Shown here one piece after another: positions 23,553 to 32,120 of a stretch of DNA of 64,000 nt. Positions within the stretch are counted from its first letter, which is position 1. The number at the start of each line of letters is the position of its first letter. This stretch comes from Massilibacillus massiliensis (GTDB lineage: Bacteria; Bacillota; Negativicutes; FLKF01). The translations under genes and the position numbers were made by a program. A model generated the notes under the pieces. It searched no databases, was not told where the DNA came from, and saw nothing but the letters and a program-made list of their open reading frames with translations. The stretch covers positions 2,263,894 through 2,327,893 of the forward strand of contig NZ_LT575483.1 in NCBI RefSeq assembly GCF_900086705.1, written 5' to 3'.

Positions 23553-23717
23553 ATGGTCGGAAAATCAAGAAGAGAAGAAACTTTATTAGGATTAAAAAAA
23601 TACAAAGAAAATCCAAGTAAATTCATTTTAGAGCAAGCAATGTTTAACCTTGTTTGTAGCAGTGAAGGCAGTATGGAAAGAATTGAAGCCGTGAAATTTC
23701 TAAATGAAATCGAATAG
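23553..23717 (+). CDS. 54-residue hypothetical early protein
   Basis: ATG at 23553 preceded by TAGGAGGTGA, a strong ribosome site. Small basic/helical protein with a cysteine (FNLVCSSEGSMERIEAVKF). It ends in the terminator at 23709-23740. No family recognised. Confidence 0.55.
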   Translation: MVGKSRREETLLGLKKYKENPSKFILEQAMFNLVCSSEGSMERIEAVKFLNEIE

Positions 23718-23740
23718 CTAACGCCAATTAGCTATTCGAT
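23709..23740. terminator. bidirectional hairpin between convergent genes
   Basis: Perfect 13-bp stem ATCGAATAGCTAA/TTAGCTATTCGAT with a six-base loop. It separates the convergent genes ending at 23717 and 23746. The T-run is weak, but the position fits. Confidence 0.65.
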
Positions 23741-23745
23741 AAAGG

Positions 23746-24054
23746 TTACTCACATTCGATTGTTTCGTTTTTAAAAGTAATTTGATTAAATTTTTCAACA
23801 TCATATTTTTTAACTTTTTCTAACAATGATGTTTTTTCGTTAATCTTTACCGACTTTTCAAGATAGACGTTGAAAAGGCTACAGAATAAAACATAATTTA
23901 ATTTAAATTTGACTGGTTTTGGTTTATCTTCTGTGAATACTTCAACCGAAGAAGATTCATCACGTTCGGAGCCTATAACTTGGTAAAGAACACCGTTCGC
24001 TTTAGCTATTTCAACAAACTTATCAAAGCATTCTAATGTTTTAACTTTTATCAT
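23746..24054 (-). CDS. hypothetical protein
   Basis: 102 residues from the ATG that follows GGGAGG; an in-frame GTG nine bases upstream overlaps that site. Lysine/glutamate-rich. The order (CFDKFVEIAKANGVLYQVIG, then a beta-rich middle) suggests a small alpha/beta protein. No family recognised. Confidence 0.55.
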   Translation of the reverse strand: MIKVKTLECFDKFVEIAKANGVLYQVIGSERDESSSVEVFTEDKPKPVKFKLNYVLFCSLFNVYLEKSVKINEKTSLLEKVKKYDVEKFNQITFKNETIECE

Positions 24055-24150
24055 AATTATCACCTCCCTTCAAATTACCAAATTCGACAGGAGGAAACAA
24101 TTACCTTTTAATTTTCAAAGTACAAAATCAAACATAGAAAGGGGTATATC

Positions 24151-24912
24151 ATGAATCAATTGATAAAAATTGATGAATCCGGAAAAACGACGGCAAGAGA
24201 ATTATATGAGTTCCTAGGATTAGACATTACTCATTATACGAGATGGTCAAAAACAAATATCGAAGACAATGAATTTGCAGAAGGAAACAAGGATTATGGA
24301 GTTTTAGCCATAAAAGGCGAAAACCCTCAAGGCGGTAGACCGAGTAAGGATTATTGGTTATCGATCGACTTTGCTAAAAAGCTCTGCATGATTTCCAAAT
24401 CATCTCGCGGAGAACAAGCACGCAACTACTTTATCGAAGTTGAAAAACGTTATAAGCAGCAATCCGAATCAGTTAACATAGCAAAACTATCACCAGAGAT
24501 GCAGATGTTTAATCTCTTGTATCAGAGCGTAGCTAAAACGCAAATTGATCTGCTCGAAATGCAAGAGAGAACTGAAACCGTCGAGCGAAGACTAACACTC
24601 GTTAAAGACACAATCATTAAGCGAGACGACAACTGGCGTGATGAAATCAATAAAATGTTAAGAAAGATTGCTAGACATGTTGGGATTGATCATCAAGAAT
24701 TACGGTCAGAATCTTATAAACTCCTTGAAGAAAGAGGGAAATGCGATTTGAACTCACGGCTTCGCAACTTGAAGAAACGTCTGCAAGACAACGGCGAAAC
24801 GAAAACCAGAATTGCAAAAGCTAATAAACTTGACGTAATCGAAAGCGATCCGCGGCTAAAAGAAATCTACACCAATATTGTCAAAGAAATGACGATTCGA
24901 TATGTAGCGTAG
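24151..24912 (+). CDS. phage antirepressor (AntA/AntB family)
   Basis: 253 residues, AAAGGGG before the ATG. The N-terminal ~100 residues match AntA-type antirepressors (TTARELYEFLGLDITHYTRW, then SKDYWLSIDFAKKLCMIS). A central coiled coil lies near 120-170, then a basic C-terminal domain. Antirepressors relieve repression during the lytic switch. First gene of a long rightward early operon. Confidence 0.8.
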   Translation: MNQLIKIDESGKTTARELYEFLGLDITHYTRWSKTNIEDNEFAEGNKDYGVLAIKGENPQGGRPSKDYWLSIDFAKKLCMISKSSRGEQARNYFIEVEKRYKQQSESVNIAKLSPEMQMFNLLYQSVAKTQIDLLEMQERTETVERRLTLVKDTIIKRDDNWRDEINKMLRKIARHVGIDHQELRSESYKLLEERGKCDLNSRLRNLKKRLQDNGETKTRIAKANKLDVIESDPRLKEIYTNIVKEMTIRYVA

Positions 24913-24924
24913 GTGGTGATAAAG

Positions 24925-25251
24925 ATGCAATGTACTTTTTGCAAAAAAGAAATTGAGGATAATGTGAAATTTTGCCCCGAGTGTGGAGAAAAAGTAATTG
25001 TAATGCAAGAACTTCAAAAACAACAAGAAGTTCCAATGATTATGGTTACAGAAGAATTAATGAGATTCATTAAGGTTTCACGGTCAATGCTTTATAAATT
25101 ATTAGCAATTGATGATCCTATACCGTTTTTCTTTGTTGGCTCGGATAAGAGGTTTATTACAAGCGAAGTTATTGAATGGGCAAAGCGTAATCAAACTACT
25201 CTAATGAACTTAGATGATAAAAAGAAAGCCTATCTACAAAAGACAGGCTAA
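24925..25251 (+). CDS. zinc-ribbon plus excisionase-like helix-turn-helix protein
   Basis: 108 residues from the ATG at 24925 (AGGTGGTGA upstream); the GTG at 24913 is inside the ribosome site. A zinc ribbon (CTFCKKEIEDNVKFCPECG) at residues 3-21 joins an excisionase-type helix-turn-helix (FIKVSRSMLYKLLAIDDPIP). Could be the prophage's excision factor or an early regulator. Confidence 0.6.
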   Translation: MQCTFCKKEIEDNVKFCPECGEKVIVMQELQKQQEVPMIMVTEELMRFIKVSRSMLYKLLAIDDPIPFFFVGSDKRFITSEVIEWAKRNQTTLMNLDDKKKAYLQKTG

Positions 25252-25310
25252 AAAATAGGGTGAGGTAATTAACCTCATATAAATTATAACGCAGAAAAGG
25301 ACGAAGTAAC

Positions 25311-25820
25311 ATGTCGAGATTAGGTAAAACAATATATCAAACTGCCAGAATGGGTGCAGGTTATACGCAAGAAAAGGCGGCAGAGCTATTAAATATAAGT
25401 GTGAGGTCAATACGAGCCTACGAAGGGGGTGAAACAATTCCACATGATGACGTGGTTGTCGATATGGCAAGCGTTTACAACGTGCCATACCTAGCGTATC
25501 AACACTTAAAGATCAATAACGAGATAGGTAAACGATACTTGCCAGAAATTAAAGTCAGCAACTTGTCATCTAGTATCTTGGATTTAAGAGTCGAGCTAGA
25601 AGACACAAGTAAAAATGAGTATAGCATATCGTCAATCGGTCGTGATAATCGAGTGGACAAGCACGAACAAAGAGTCTGGAATGAATGCATGGATAAAGTT
25701 AAAAGTCTCATAGCAGCAAGTTTTTCGATTCTATTAGCACCAATGGCCCCGATGACCAATTTGGCAAATAAAAAATGCTATCTCGACTGCAATCAAGATA
25801 GCGGACTTAGAAAATTTTAA
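25311..25820 (+). CDS. XRE-family regulator
   Basis: 169 residues, AAAAGGA before the ATG. N-terminal helix-turn-helix (GYTQEKAAELLNISVRSIRA at residues 18-37), then a linker and a C-terminal hydrophobic patch (SLIAASFSILLAPMAPMTNL near 130-150) that could be membrane-associated. Early phage regulator; target unknown. Confidence 0.65.
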   Translation: MSRLGKTIYQTARMGAGYTQEKAAELLNISVRSIRAYEGGETIPHDDVVVDMASVYNVPYLAYQHLKINNEIGKRYLPEIKVSNLSSSILDLRVELEDTSKNEYSISSIGRDNRVDKHEQRVWNECMDKVKSLIAASFSILLAPMAPMTNLANKKCYLDCNQDSGLRKF

Positions 25821-25856
25821 GTTAATAAATTATAACACGAAAGCGAGGTAATATCA

Positions 25857-25952
25857 ATGCGTTACGGATATTGCAAACTGATGAAAAATAAAGATTTACG
25901 TGAAATTCTCAAAAGGAAAGCAATTTTGCTCTGTATACGGCAGGTGCATTAA
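25857..25952 (+). CDS. 31-residue basic peptide
   Basis: ATG at 25857 preceded by GCGAGGTAA. Basic (MRYGYCKLMKNKDLREILKR) with a C-terminal hydrophobic stretch. Its TAA overlaps the next start (TAAATG). Very short, so uncertain. Confidence 0.35.
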   Translation: MRYGYCKLMKNKDLREILKRKAILLCIRQVH

Positions 25953-26042
25953 ATGATAAACATTGATGCATTTATGGACCGTTTGGCTGTAGTAGCGTTA
26001 CTCGGACTTGGTTGCTACGTAGTCGAATGGCTAGTGAGGTGA
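25953..26042 (+). CDS. 29-residue single-span peptide
   Basis: ATG at 25953 overlapping the previous stop. One hydrophobic span (LAVVALLGLGCYVVEWLV). Small phage membrane peptides are common; function unknown. Confidence 0.35.
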   Translation: MINIDAFMDRLAVVALLGLGCYVVEWLVR

Positions 26043-26047
26043 GTAGA

Positions 26048-26137
26048 TTGGATAGAGCAACTGTTTGGAGATTAATTGTAATTGGACTAGCTGTATTTTG
26101 GGGATTCGTTATTTGGGTATGTATTAAGATTTTTTAA
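26048..26137 (+). CDS. 29-residue single-span peptide (TTG start)
   Basis: TTG at 26048 five bases after GAGGTGA. One hydrophobic span (LIVIGLAVFWGFVIWVCIKI). It lies directly after another single-span peptide, so the two may act together. Confidence 0.35.
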   Translation: MDRATVWRLIVIGLAVFWGFVIWVCIKIF

Positions 26138-26159
26138 TAAACGAAAGGTGATGAATAAA

Positions 26160-26525
26160 ATGGTTAGTACATCAAGGGTTCCGGCAAATTGGTTTGGATT
26201 AATTCGCAGTAAAAATGATTCTTACTTAACGCTTAGAGAAATGCGAATTCAAGCAGGATTTGTAACAGCGAAAGAATTTGCAGCTCACGCAGGGATTTTG
26301 TACTTAACTTATACCATGATCGAAAAAGGTACTCGTACGGCAGGTATATCACTTCAAAAACGTATTGCAACTGGTCTTGGGATGGCTGTAGAAGAAGTTT
26401 TCCCGGAACGATCAATAAAACCGACTCAAATAAAAGTAACTCGTGTAGACAAAGAGATTTTAGAAGCTCAATTACGGTCCCAATTCGGAGCAAAACTAAT
26501 AACGATAGGAGAGTGTGTTAGATGA
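26160..26525 (+). CDS. XRE-family DNA-binding protein
   Basis: 121 residues from the ATG at 26160, nine bases after AAAGGTG; 26151 is an alternative start. Helix-turn-helix near residues 30-75 (AGFVTAKEFAAHAGILYLTY, then RIATGLGMAVEEVFP). The stop overlaps the next gene. Early regulator. Confidence 0.6.
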   Translation: MVSTSRVPANWFGLIRSKNDSYLTLREMRIQAGFVTAKEFAAHAGILYLTYTMIEKGTRTAGISLQKRIATGLGMAVEEVFPERSIKPTQIKVTRVDKEILEAQLRSQFGAKLITIGECVR

Positions 26526-27505
26526 ATAAATGTGAACATGAATTTTTCAAAGAAAACGGTGCAATGGTATGTGCGAAATGTGGGTATGGTTCAGCTGATT
26601 ATGTTGATTCAAAACCAACAACCATTAAAGCATACAAAGGTTTTGATAAAGATTTAAAATGTCGTGGTTTCCAATATGAAGTAGGCAAAGAGTACGAGCA
26701 TAAAGGCGAGGTAAAGGCTTGCAACTCTGGCTTTCATGCTTGCGAAAGTCCGCTTGACGTATTTAATTACTACGAACCTGCAAGCAGCCGCTTTTGTGAA
26801 GTCGAATGCAACGGTGATCTTGACAAAGATGGTGGTGATAGTAAATTATCTTGTTCGAAAATTAGCATAGGCGCGGAAATAAAATTACCCGGACTAATTT
26901 CGGCAGGAGTTAAGTTTATTTTAGATAGAGTTAATTGGGGTGATGATAAAAAGTCTAATACAGGAGATCGGTCAGCGGCTACTAATACAGGAGATCAGTC
27001 AGCGGCTACTAATACAGGATATCAGTCAGCGGCTACTAATACAGGAGATCAGTCAGCGGCTACTAATACAGGAGATCAGTCAGCGGCTACTAATACAGGA
27101 GATCAGTCAGCGGCTACTAATACAGGAGATCAGTCAGCGGCTACTAATACAGGATATCGGTCAGCGGCTACTAATACAGGAGATCAGTCAGCGGCTACTA
27201 ATACAGGATATCAGTCAGCGGCTACTAATACAGGAGATCGGTCAGCGGCTACTAATACAGGAGATCAGTCAGCGGCAAGTGTAGAAGGAAAACATTCTGT
27301 AGCTTGTGGACTAGGTGTCGAGTGTAAAGCTAAAGCAAATTTAGGAAGTGCAATTGTGCTTGTTGAACGTGAATGGAGCGATAATAATAACGCATATGTA
27401 ATAAAAAATATTAAAGCCGCCAAAATTGATGGTGAAAATTTAAAGGAAAATGTTTGGTACATGCTTGTAGACAATGAATTCGTGGAGGTATCCGAAAATG
27501 AATGA
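26522..27505 (+). CDS. DUF7666-like protein with 12 nine-residue repeats
   Basis: 327 residues. An N-terminal zinc pair (CEHEF with CAKCGYG) is followed by a domain of the DUF7666 type (KAYKGFDKDLKCRGFQYEVG, then CNSGFHACESPLDVFNYY). Then come twelve perfect-length repeats of NTG(D/Y)(Q/R)SAAT at residues ~146-253, and a closing block (VEGKHSVACGLGVECKAKAN) that continues a beta-solenoid. Such proteins are common in phages but their function is unknown. The repeats probably form a left-handed beta helix with variable length between strains. Confidence 0.7.
   Translation: MNKCEHEFFKENGAMVCAKCGYGSADYVDSKPTTIKAYKGFDKDLKCRGFQYEVGKEYEHKGEVKACNSGFHACESPLDVFNYYEPASSRFCEVECNGDLDKDGGDSKLSCSKISIGAEIKLPGLISAGVKFILDRVNWGDDKKSNTGDRSAATNTGDQSAATNTGYQSAATNTGDQSAATNTGDQSAATNTGDQSAATNTGDQSAATNTGYRSAATNTGDQSAATNTGYQSAATNTGDRSAATNTGDQSAASVEGKHSVACGLGVECKAKANLGSAIVLVEREWSDNNNAYVIKNIKAAKIDGENLKENVWYMLVDNEFVEVSENE
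26957..27280 (+). repeat. 12 x 27-bp in-frame tandem repeat
   Basis: Twelve contiguous 27-bp units beginning AATACAGGAGATCAGTCAGC. Differences are confined to GAT/TAT and CAG/CGG codons, apart from the final ACT to AGT. No spacers. Near-identity suggests recent expansion or homogenisation. Confidence 0.95.
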
Positions 27506-27611
27506 CACTCCCGACATAACGCAGCAACCTTGGTACACAGCACCATATCCATATCAATCAGATAACGCACCGGATTACTTTATAGAGAATGAAAGCGAGG
27601 ATGATGAGTGA
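27498..27611 (+). CDS. 37-residue acidic protein
   Basis: ATG at 27498 overlaps the end of the preceding gene and follows GGAGGT. Aromatic/proline-rich middle (PWYTAPYPYQ) and an acidic tail (NESEDDE). Coupled to the YqaJ gene, whose ATG follows its stop directly (TGATG overlap). No family recognised. Confidence 0.5.
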   Translation: MNDTPDITQQPWYTAPYPYQSDNAPDYFIENESEDDE

Positions 27612-28558
27612 TGGAAGCGATACGCTTAATTGACACAAGAGATCTAAGTCGTGAAGATTGGTTAAAGGCCCGTAAACTAGGAATTGGTGGTAGCGATATT
27701 GGTGCAATTCTTGGGATAAACAACTGGAAATCCGCTATTGATATTTGGATGGACAAGACTGATCAATCAGAAGATGGTGAACAATCAGAAGCCGCTTACT
27801 GGGGAAACATGCTCGAAGAATTAGTTGCAAAAGAATTTGAAATTAGAACAGCAGAAGAAGGAAATCCGATAAAAGTTAGACGTTGCAATGCGATACTACA
27901 ACACCCCGAAATACCTTATATGCTTGCAAATGTTGATCGATTGATCGTTGGGCAAGATGTAGGGTTGGAGTGTAAAACCACATCGGCATACAATAACTCC
28001 GAATGGGAAGACGATAAATTACCAGACAGTTATTATTTACAATGTCAGCATTATATGGCTGTTACTGGATATAAATCTTGGTATATAGCGGTTCTTATCG
28101 GAGGACAGAAATTTAAATATAAATTAGTTGAACGTGATGAAGAAATGATAAAAATTATATTTGAACGTGCCGCAGAGTTTTGGAAACACGTTGAAAATAA
28201 AACTATGCCATCCGTTAACGGAACTGAAGCATGTACGGCAGCACTAAAAAAATTATTCCCAGAAGGAAATGGTAACTCTATTGAATTGCCGGATACAGCA
28301 GATATTTATATTAAACAATATGAGCAAGCCGACTTCGAAGAACGAGCGGCTAAAGAACGAAAAACTGAAGCGCAAAACACACTACAAAATATGCTCGGTG
28401 AAAACGAATCTGGCACTATAGCAGGACGTTTGGTTAATTGGAAAACAACAAAAGGAAGATCAACTTTTGATAGTAAAACATTCGGCAAGGCGTATCCGGA
28501 TTTATGTAAACAGTATACTAACGACGGAGTACCAAGTAGACGTTTTTCAATCAAATAA
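27611..28558 (+). CDS. YqaJ-type phage recombination exonuclease
   Basis: 315 residues. YqaJ signature: LGIGGSDIGAILGINNWKSA near 26-45, EAAYWGNMLEELVAKEFE near 62-79, and the PD-(D/E)XK core ANVDRLI with LECKTTSAYNNSEW near 115-135. A C-terminal coiled stretch follows. It degrades one strand from dsDNA ends; the exposed strand is annealed by the RecT protein encoded next. The pair is a phage homologous-recombination system. Confidence 0.88.
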   Translation: MEAIRLIDTRDLSREDWLKARKLGIGGSDIGAILGINNWKSAIDIWMDKTDQSEDGEQSEAAYWGNMLEELVAKEFEIRTAEEGNPIKVRRCNAILQHPEIPYMLANVDRLIVGQDVGLECKTTSAYNNSEWEDDKLPDSYYLQCQHYMAVTGYKSWYIAVLIGGQKFKYKLVERDEEMIKIIFERAAEFWKHVENKTMPSVNGTEACTAALKKLFPEGNGNSIELPDTADIYIKQYEQADFEERAAKERKTEAQNTLQNMLGENESGTIAGRLVNWKTTKGRSTFDSKTFGKAYPDLCKQYTNDGVPSRRFSIK

Positions 28559-28579
28559 ATTTTAGGGGGATTTTAAAAA

Positions 28580-29467
28580 ATGGCAAGCGTTAGAAACAAT
28601 TCAGCATTATTAGAAAAAGTAAATAATAAAGTTAGTGCGAAGGAAAACGGAACTCCTGCTAATCTAACAAATATAATGCAAAGCGTTAATATAAAGCAAA
28701 AATTTGAACAGGTATTAGGTAAACGTGCAAACGGATTTATTAGTAGTTTAATTAGCATTGCAAATAGCAATTCGATGCTAAAAGGAGCTAATCCAATGAC
28801 AGTAATGTCGGCAGGGATGAAAGCAGCTGTTTTAAACCTACCAATCGAACCAAACCTTGGATTTGCTTACATTGTGCCTTATCGCGATAACAAAGCAGGT
28901 GTTATAAATGCTCAATTTCAGATGGGGTACAAAGGATTTATACAGCTTGCAATGCGTACTGGGCAGTACAAAACAATTAATGCTTGTGAAGTATACGAGG
29001 GAGAAATAGGTCGTATCAATCGTTTTACTGGCGAGTTTGAAGAAGGGGAAAGAACAAGCGATAAGGTTATTGGTTATTTAGCTTATTTCAAATTAGTTAA
29101 TGGATTTGAAAAATATTTATATATGACACTCGATGAAGTAAAAAAACATGGATCTAAATACAGTAAAAATTACAACAGTAAAAACAGTTTATGGTCAACT
29201 GATTTTCACGCTATGGCAATCAAAACAGTATTAAAACTTTTGCTTAGCAAATATGGGGTATTAAGTATCGATATGCAGACAGGTATGGCAGAAGCTCTGC
29301 AAGCAGATGGAGCGATGATCAATGTTGATGATAATGGCAATGAAACGATCGATTACCCAGACACGATAGATGTTGATGGACAAACTGTTGATACTGAAAC
29401 TGGCGAAATTATGAGCAACGCAGCAGAGAAAACAGACGATGAAATTTTAGACGAATCAGTTAAATAG
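28580..29467 (+). CDS. recT: RecT single-strand annealing protein
   Basis: 295 residues, GGGGG before the ATG. RecT family features: LPIEPNLGFAYIVPY near 93-107, QFQMGYKGFIQLAMRTGQY near 114-132, and a DFHAMAIKTVLKLLL block near 212. Acidic tail (EKTDDEILDESVK). Anneals complementary ssDNA with the YqaJ exonuclease. Confidence 0.93.
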   Translation: MASVRNNSALLEKVNNKVSAKENGTPANLTNIMQSVNIKQKFEQVLGKRANGFISSLISIANSNSMLKGANPMTVMSAGMKAAVLNLPIEPNLGFAYIVPYRDNKAGVINAQFQMGYKGFIQLAMRTGQYKTINACEVYEGEIGRINRFTGEFEEGERTSDKVIGYLAYFKLVNGFEKYLYMTLDEVKKHGSKYSKNYNSKNSLWSTDFHAMAIKTVLKLLLSKYGVLSIDMQTGMAEALQADGAMINVDDNGNETIDYPDTIDVDGQTVDTETGEIMSNAAEKTDDEILDESVK

Positions 29468-29515
29468 GGCAGCAACCAAACTGCCCTCGCAAAGAAAATT
29501 TAATGTGGTGAGAGG

Positions 29516-30391
29516 ATGAATGGATTTATATTGCTTCACCGCTGTTTACTAGATAAGCCGATCTGGTTGAAATCGACAGTCGAGCAAAAAACAATACTTA
29601 TCACACTCCTCATGATGGCGAGCCACAAAGAAAATGATTGGGAGTGGAATTGTAAAAAATTCAAAGTTATTCCAGGTCAATTTGTTACAAGTTTAGATAG
29701 TATTGTGACTCGTTGCGGAAGTGGGATAACAACACAGAATGTTAGGACTGCTCTAAAGCGTTTTGAAAAACTCGATTTTTTAACAAACGAATCAACAAAG
29801 CAAGGAAGGCTTATAACTATAGTAAATTGGCGGACTTATCAAGTAGAAAATGATACACCTAACAAAGAAGGTAACAAAGAGCTAACAAACGACCAACAAA
29901 GAGCTAACAAAGAGCTAACACCTATCAATAATGTAATAACTAAACAATGTAATAATTTAAATAATATATGTGCGCAAAATGATCAAATAATCCCAAATGA
30001 GGATGCTGAAACTGGAAAATCAAAAGGCGCTGATTATCCGACAGAGTTCCTAAATTTTTGGAATCAGTATCCAAAAAAGAAAGATAAGGCTAGAGCGTAT
30101 AGGTGTTGGAGAACGAGGATTAAGGAAAAGCATTTAGCAGAAGAAATGATAGCAGCGGCTAAAAATTATGCAAAAGTGAACGAAGGCACGGATGAACGAT
30201 ATATAAAAAATGCATCGACGTTTTTAGGCCCGGATAAGCCGTTTTTAGAATATGTGTTAGGAAGTGATGTCTTTGAAAACAGTAACATCGGCAAACACGG
30301 CGATAATGGCCGCGATAGAAAGGGTAAAACAGGCACAAGAGCAGGCTCAAAAAGGGAAACTGACTGGAATAATGAGCCGGATGGACTCTAA
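29516..30391 (+). CDS. phage replisome organiser (DnaD/DnaB-like)
   Basis: 291 residues. The N-terminal ~110 residues form the winged helix typical of phage replisome organisers (LLMMASHKENDWEWNCKKF, then GSGITTQNVRTALKRFEKLD). A variable repeat-rich linker (residues ~115-160, KELTNDQQRANKELT) leads to a C-terminal domain (YPTEFLNFWNQYPKKKDKAR) found in helicase-loader partners. It binds the origin and recruits the DnaC-like ATPase encoded next. Confidence 0.75.
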   Translation: MNGFILLHRCLLDKPIWLKSTVEQKTILITLLMMASHKENDWEWNCKKFKVIPGQFVTSLDSIVTRCGSGITTQNVRTALKRFEKLDFLTNESTKQGRLITIVNWRTYQVENDTPNKEGNKELTNDQQRANKELTPINNVITKQCNNLNNICAQNDQIIPNEDAETGKSKGADYPTEFLNFWNQYPKKKDKARAYRCWRTRIKEKHLAEEMIAAAKNYAKVNEGTDERYIKNASTFLGPDKPFLEYVLGSDVFENSNIGKHGDNGRDRKGKTGTRAGSKRETDWNNEPDGL

Positions 30392-30980
30392 TAGAGTAAC
30401 CGTAGATGAATTAGAGCGTTGTGGAATATACAAGCGGTTTCAAAACATTACGCTTGAATCAATACATAAACATGGACTTCCGGACGGATACAATGACATT
30501 TATCAGCAAGTTTGTGATTATGCCAACGATCTAGACAACAACATAGAGCAAGGAATTGGCATCCTTATGAAAGGTGGCGTAGGGACCCTTAAAACTACGC
30601 TTGCAATTGCGGTGCTTCGTTATCAGCTTGATCGTGGAAAGTTTGGAATGTTCGTGCCAATGTGCAGTTTGATTGATAACCTGTTCACTATGCAAAAGTT
30701 AAATAAGGAAGAGTGGGCGCGATACGAAATCAGAATACGGACAACACCGATACTTGTACTCGATGACCTTGGCGGTGAAAACACAGATCAAAGCTGGATT
30801 ACTTCAAAAGTAGATTCGATAATTACTGACCGATACAACAGACAAAGACCGATTATCGTTACAACAAATCTAAACACAGAAGAGTTGAAAGGAACCTATT
30901 CTGGGCGTATATACGACAGGCTAAAAAGCACATCAAAAGTAATTACGTTGAGGGGAGAATCGCAAAGAAAGGCGGTGTAA
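30267..30980 (+). CDS. DnaC/IstB-like helicase loader ATPase
   Basis: 237 residues if started at ATG 30267 (AGGAAG upstream), overlapping the previous gene by 125 bases. ATGs at 30303 and 30372 are alternatives, so the start is uncertain. Walker A is GGVGTLKTT near residue 110, where the usual second glycine-like position is Leu. Walker B is TPILVLDDLGGE near 162. A sensor-1-like VTTNLNTEEL motif follows near 200. It loads the replicative helicase. Confidence 0.8.
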   Translation: MSLKTVTSANTAIMAAIERVKQAQEQAQKGKLTGIMSRMDSNRVTVDELERCGIYKRFQNITLESIHKHGLPDGYNDIYQQVCDYANDLDNNIEQGIGILMKGGVGTLKTTLAIAVLRYQLDRGKFGMFVPMCSLIDNLFTMQKLNKEEWARYEIRIRTTPILVLDDLGGENTDQSWITSKVDSIITDRYNRQRPIIVTTNLNTEELKGTYSGRIYDRLKSTSKVITLRGESQRKAV

Positions 30981-30984
30981 GCTG

Positions 30985-31332
30985 ATGAAACGATATGAAC
31001 TATGTCTTGAAGTTGAAGAATTAAAAAATGAGTACATAGTAACGTTTCCTTGGGATGAAAAGCGTATTTTTACTAAAAGACAGTTCGAGAAAAATTTTAA
31101 AATTGCTAGACCTGCAGATCCATGGAATGAGTTATCGAAAAATATTAAAAATTTCATTGATGATTATTTAAACGATGATATGAGCTGGGTTAATGATTTA
31201 CGTATCACGAGAGGTATTCTATTGCATGTTGGCGTTTATATCCCAAGAGGAATTAATTCTTTTGGAAAATTTGATCGGTTTATGAAAATAAATGAAAAAT
31301 TTGCACGAGGTAAAAGGTTGGTGGCGTTTTGA
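30985..31332 (+). CDS. hypothetical early protein
   Basis: 115 residues, GGCGGTG upstream. Mixed alpha/beta (YELCLEVEELKNEYIVTFPW at the start; SKNIKNFIDDYLNDDMSW in the middle). No known motif. The stop overlaps the next start (TTTTGATG). Confidence 0.55.
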   Translation: MKRYELCLEVEELKNEYIVTFPWDEKRIFTKRQFEKNFKIARPADPWNELSKNIKNFIDDYLNDDMSWVNDLRITRGILLHVGVYIPRGINSFGKFDRFMKINEKFARGKRLVAF

Positions 31333-31475
31333 TGAAACAACGATACACAGCCTACGATCTCAATCACAAGCAAGTTAACGATTGCAGTAAACTTCGTAGG
31401 ATTATGAGCCGGCCGGACACATTCAAAAACAGGCGCAAGGCGGATAAATTGCGGAAAAGGTTGGGGATAGCGTGA
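31332..31475 (+). CDS. 47-residue basic protein
   Basis: ATG at 31332 overlapping the previous stop. Strongly basic (RRIMSRPDTFKNRRKADKLR), so probably nucleic-acid binding. Its TGA overlaps the start of the MazG-like gene. Confidence 0.5.
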   Translation: MKQRYTAYDLNHKQVNDCSKLRRIMSRPDTFKNRRKADKLRKRLGIA

Positions 31476-31792
31476 TGGATACAGAAGAATATCAAAAATT
31501 AGCCATGAGGACAGCTAGTGAAAAATGTTATGACTTGTCAAATGTCGGCTTAGGATTAGCTGGTGAGAGTGGAGAAGTTGCAGATTTAATAAAAAAACAC
31601 CTGCATCAAGGTCATGATTTAGACAAAGATCAATTAATAAAAGAACTTGGAGATATATGCTGGTATATTGCATTGTGCTGCGAGTTGATGGGAATGAAGC
31701 TCGAAGACGTTTTGATTGGTAACGTTGAGAAGTTGAAAAAACGATATCCAAATGGATTTAATTTTACAGATAGCGTAAATAGAAAATATTAA
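31475..31792 (+). CDS. MazG-like nucleotide pyrophosphohydrolase
   Basis: 105 residues. All-alpha NTP-PPase signature: LGLAGESGEVADLIKKHLHQ near 26-45 (ExxE metal motif) and IKELGDICWYIALCCELMG near 58-76 (ExxD). Hydrolyses (d)NTPs or alarmone-like nucleotides to the monophosphate, and is often used by phages to adjust nucleotide pools. Confidence 0.85.
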   Translation: MDTEEYQKLAMRTASEKCYDLSNVGLGLAGESGEVADLIKKHLHQGHDLDKDQLIKELGDICWYIALCCELMGMKLEDVLIGNVEKLKKRYPNGFNFTDSVNRKY

Positions 31793-31830
31793 AGAGGTTC
31801 TTTTAAATCGTCCTAGAGCAAGTCAAATAC

Positions 31831-31932
31831 TTGAGTGGGATAGATAGGTTAGGTAAGCTCGAAAAAATCAAGCAGGCGAAGATTGAGCGGACTTTAGAGC
31901 GAATTTATGCGGAGAAAGTGAGGGGTAAATGA
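31831..31932 (+). CDS. 33-residue basic peptide (TTG start), doubtful
   Basis: Open frame from TTG 31831 to TGA 31930-31932, overlapping the next start. Helical and basic (LGKLEKIKQAKIERTLERIY). The ribosome site is poor. Confidence 0.25.
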   Translation: MSGIDRLGKLEKIKQAKIERTLERIYAEKVRGK

Positions 31933-32120
31933 TGGAATGTCCATATTGTAGCTGTGAATTAATATATGATGATTATTTTGGTCGTGTTGCATCACATCAA
32001 GATGGAAAGGTGTACGGAGATATTTACAAATGCAATAACGAAGAATGCGAAATGTATCAACAAAGTTTTTACACATACAGGGATAGACCAGATGAGTTGC
32101 ATGAAGGGTATCCTTGTTGA
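31932..32120 (+). CDS. small zinc-finger protein
   Basis: 62 residues from ATG 31932 (GAGGGG upstream; 31929 also possible). Four cysteines in a ribbon: CPYCSC and, later, CNNEECEMYQQSFYTY. Resembles phage zinc-ribbon proteins of unknown function. Confidence 0.55.
   Translation: MECPYCSCELIYDDYFGRVASHQDGKVYGDIYKCNNEECEMYQQSFYTYRDRPDELHEGYPC

Noticed and set aside
26957-27280. CRISPR-like regular repeats
   Set aside because: The 27-bp units are contiguous with no spacers, stay in frame in a protein and have no cas genes nearby.
26940-27284. Alternative-frame 114-codon ORF across the repeats
   Set aside because: It is a shadow of the 27-bp repeats (period divisible by three keeps every frame open), with no ribosome site.
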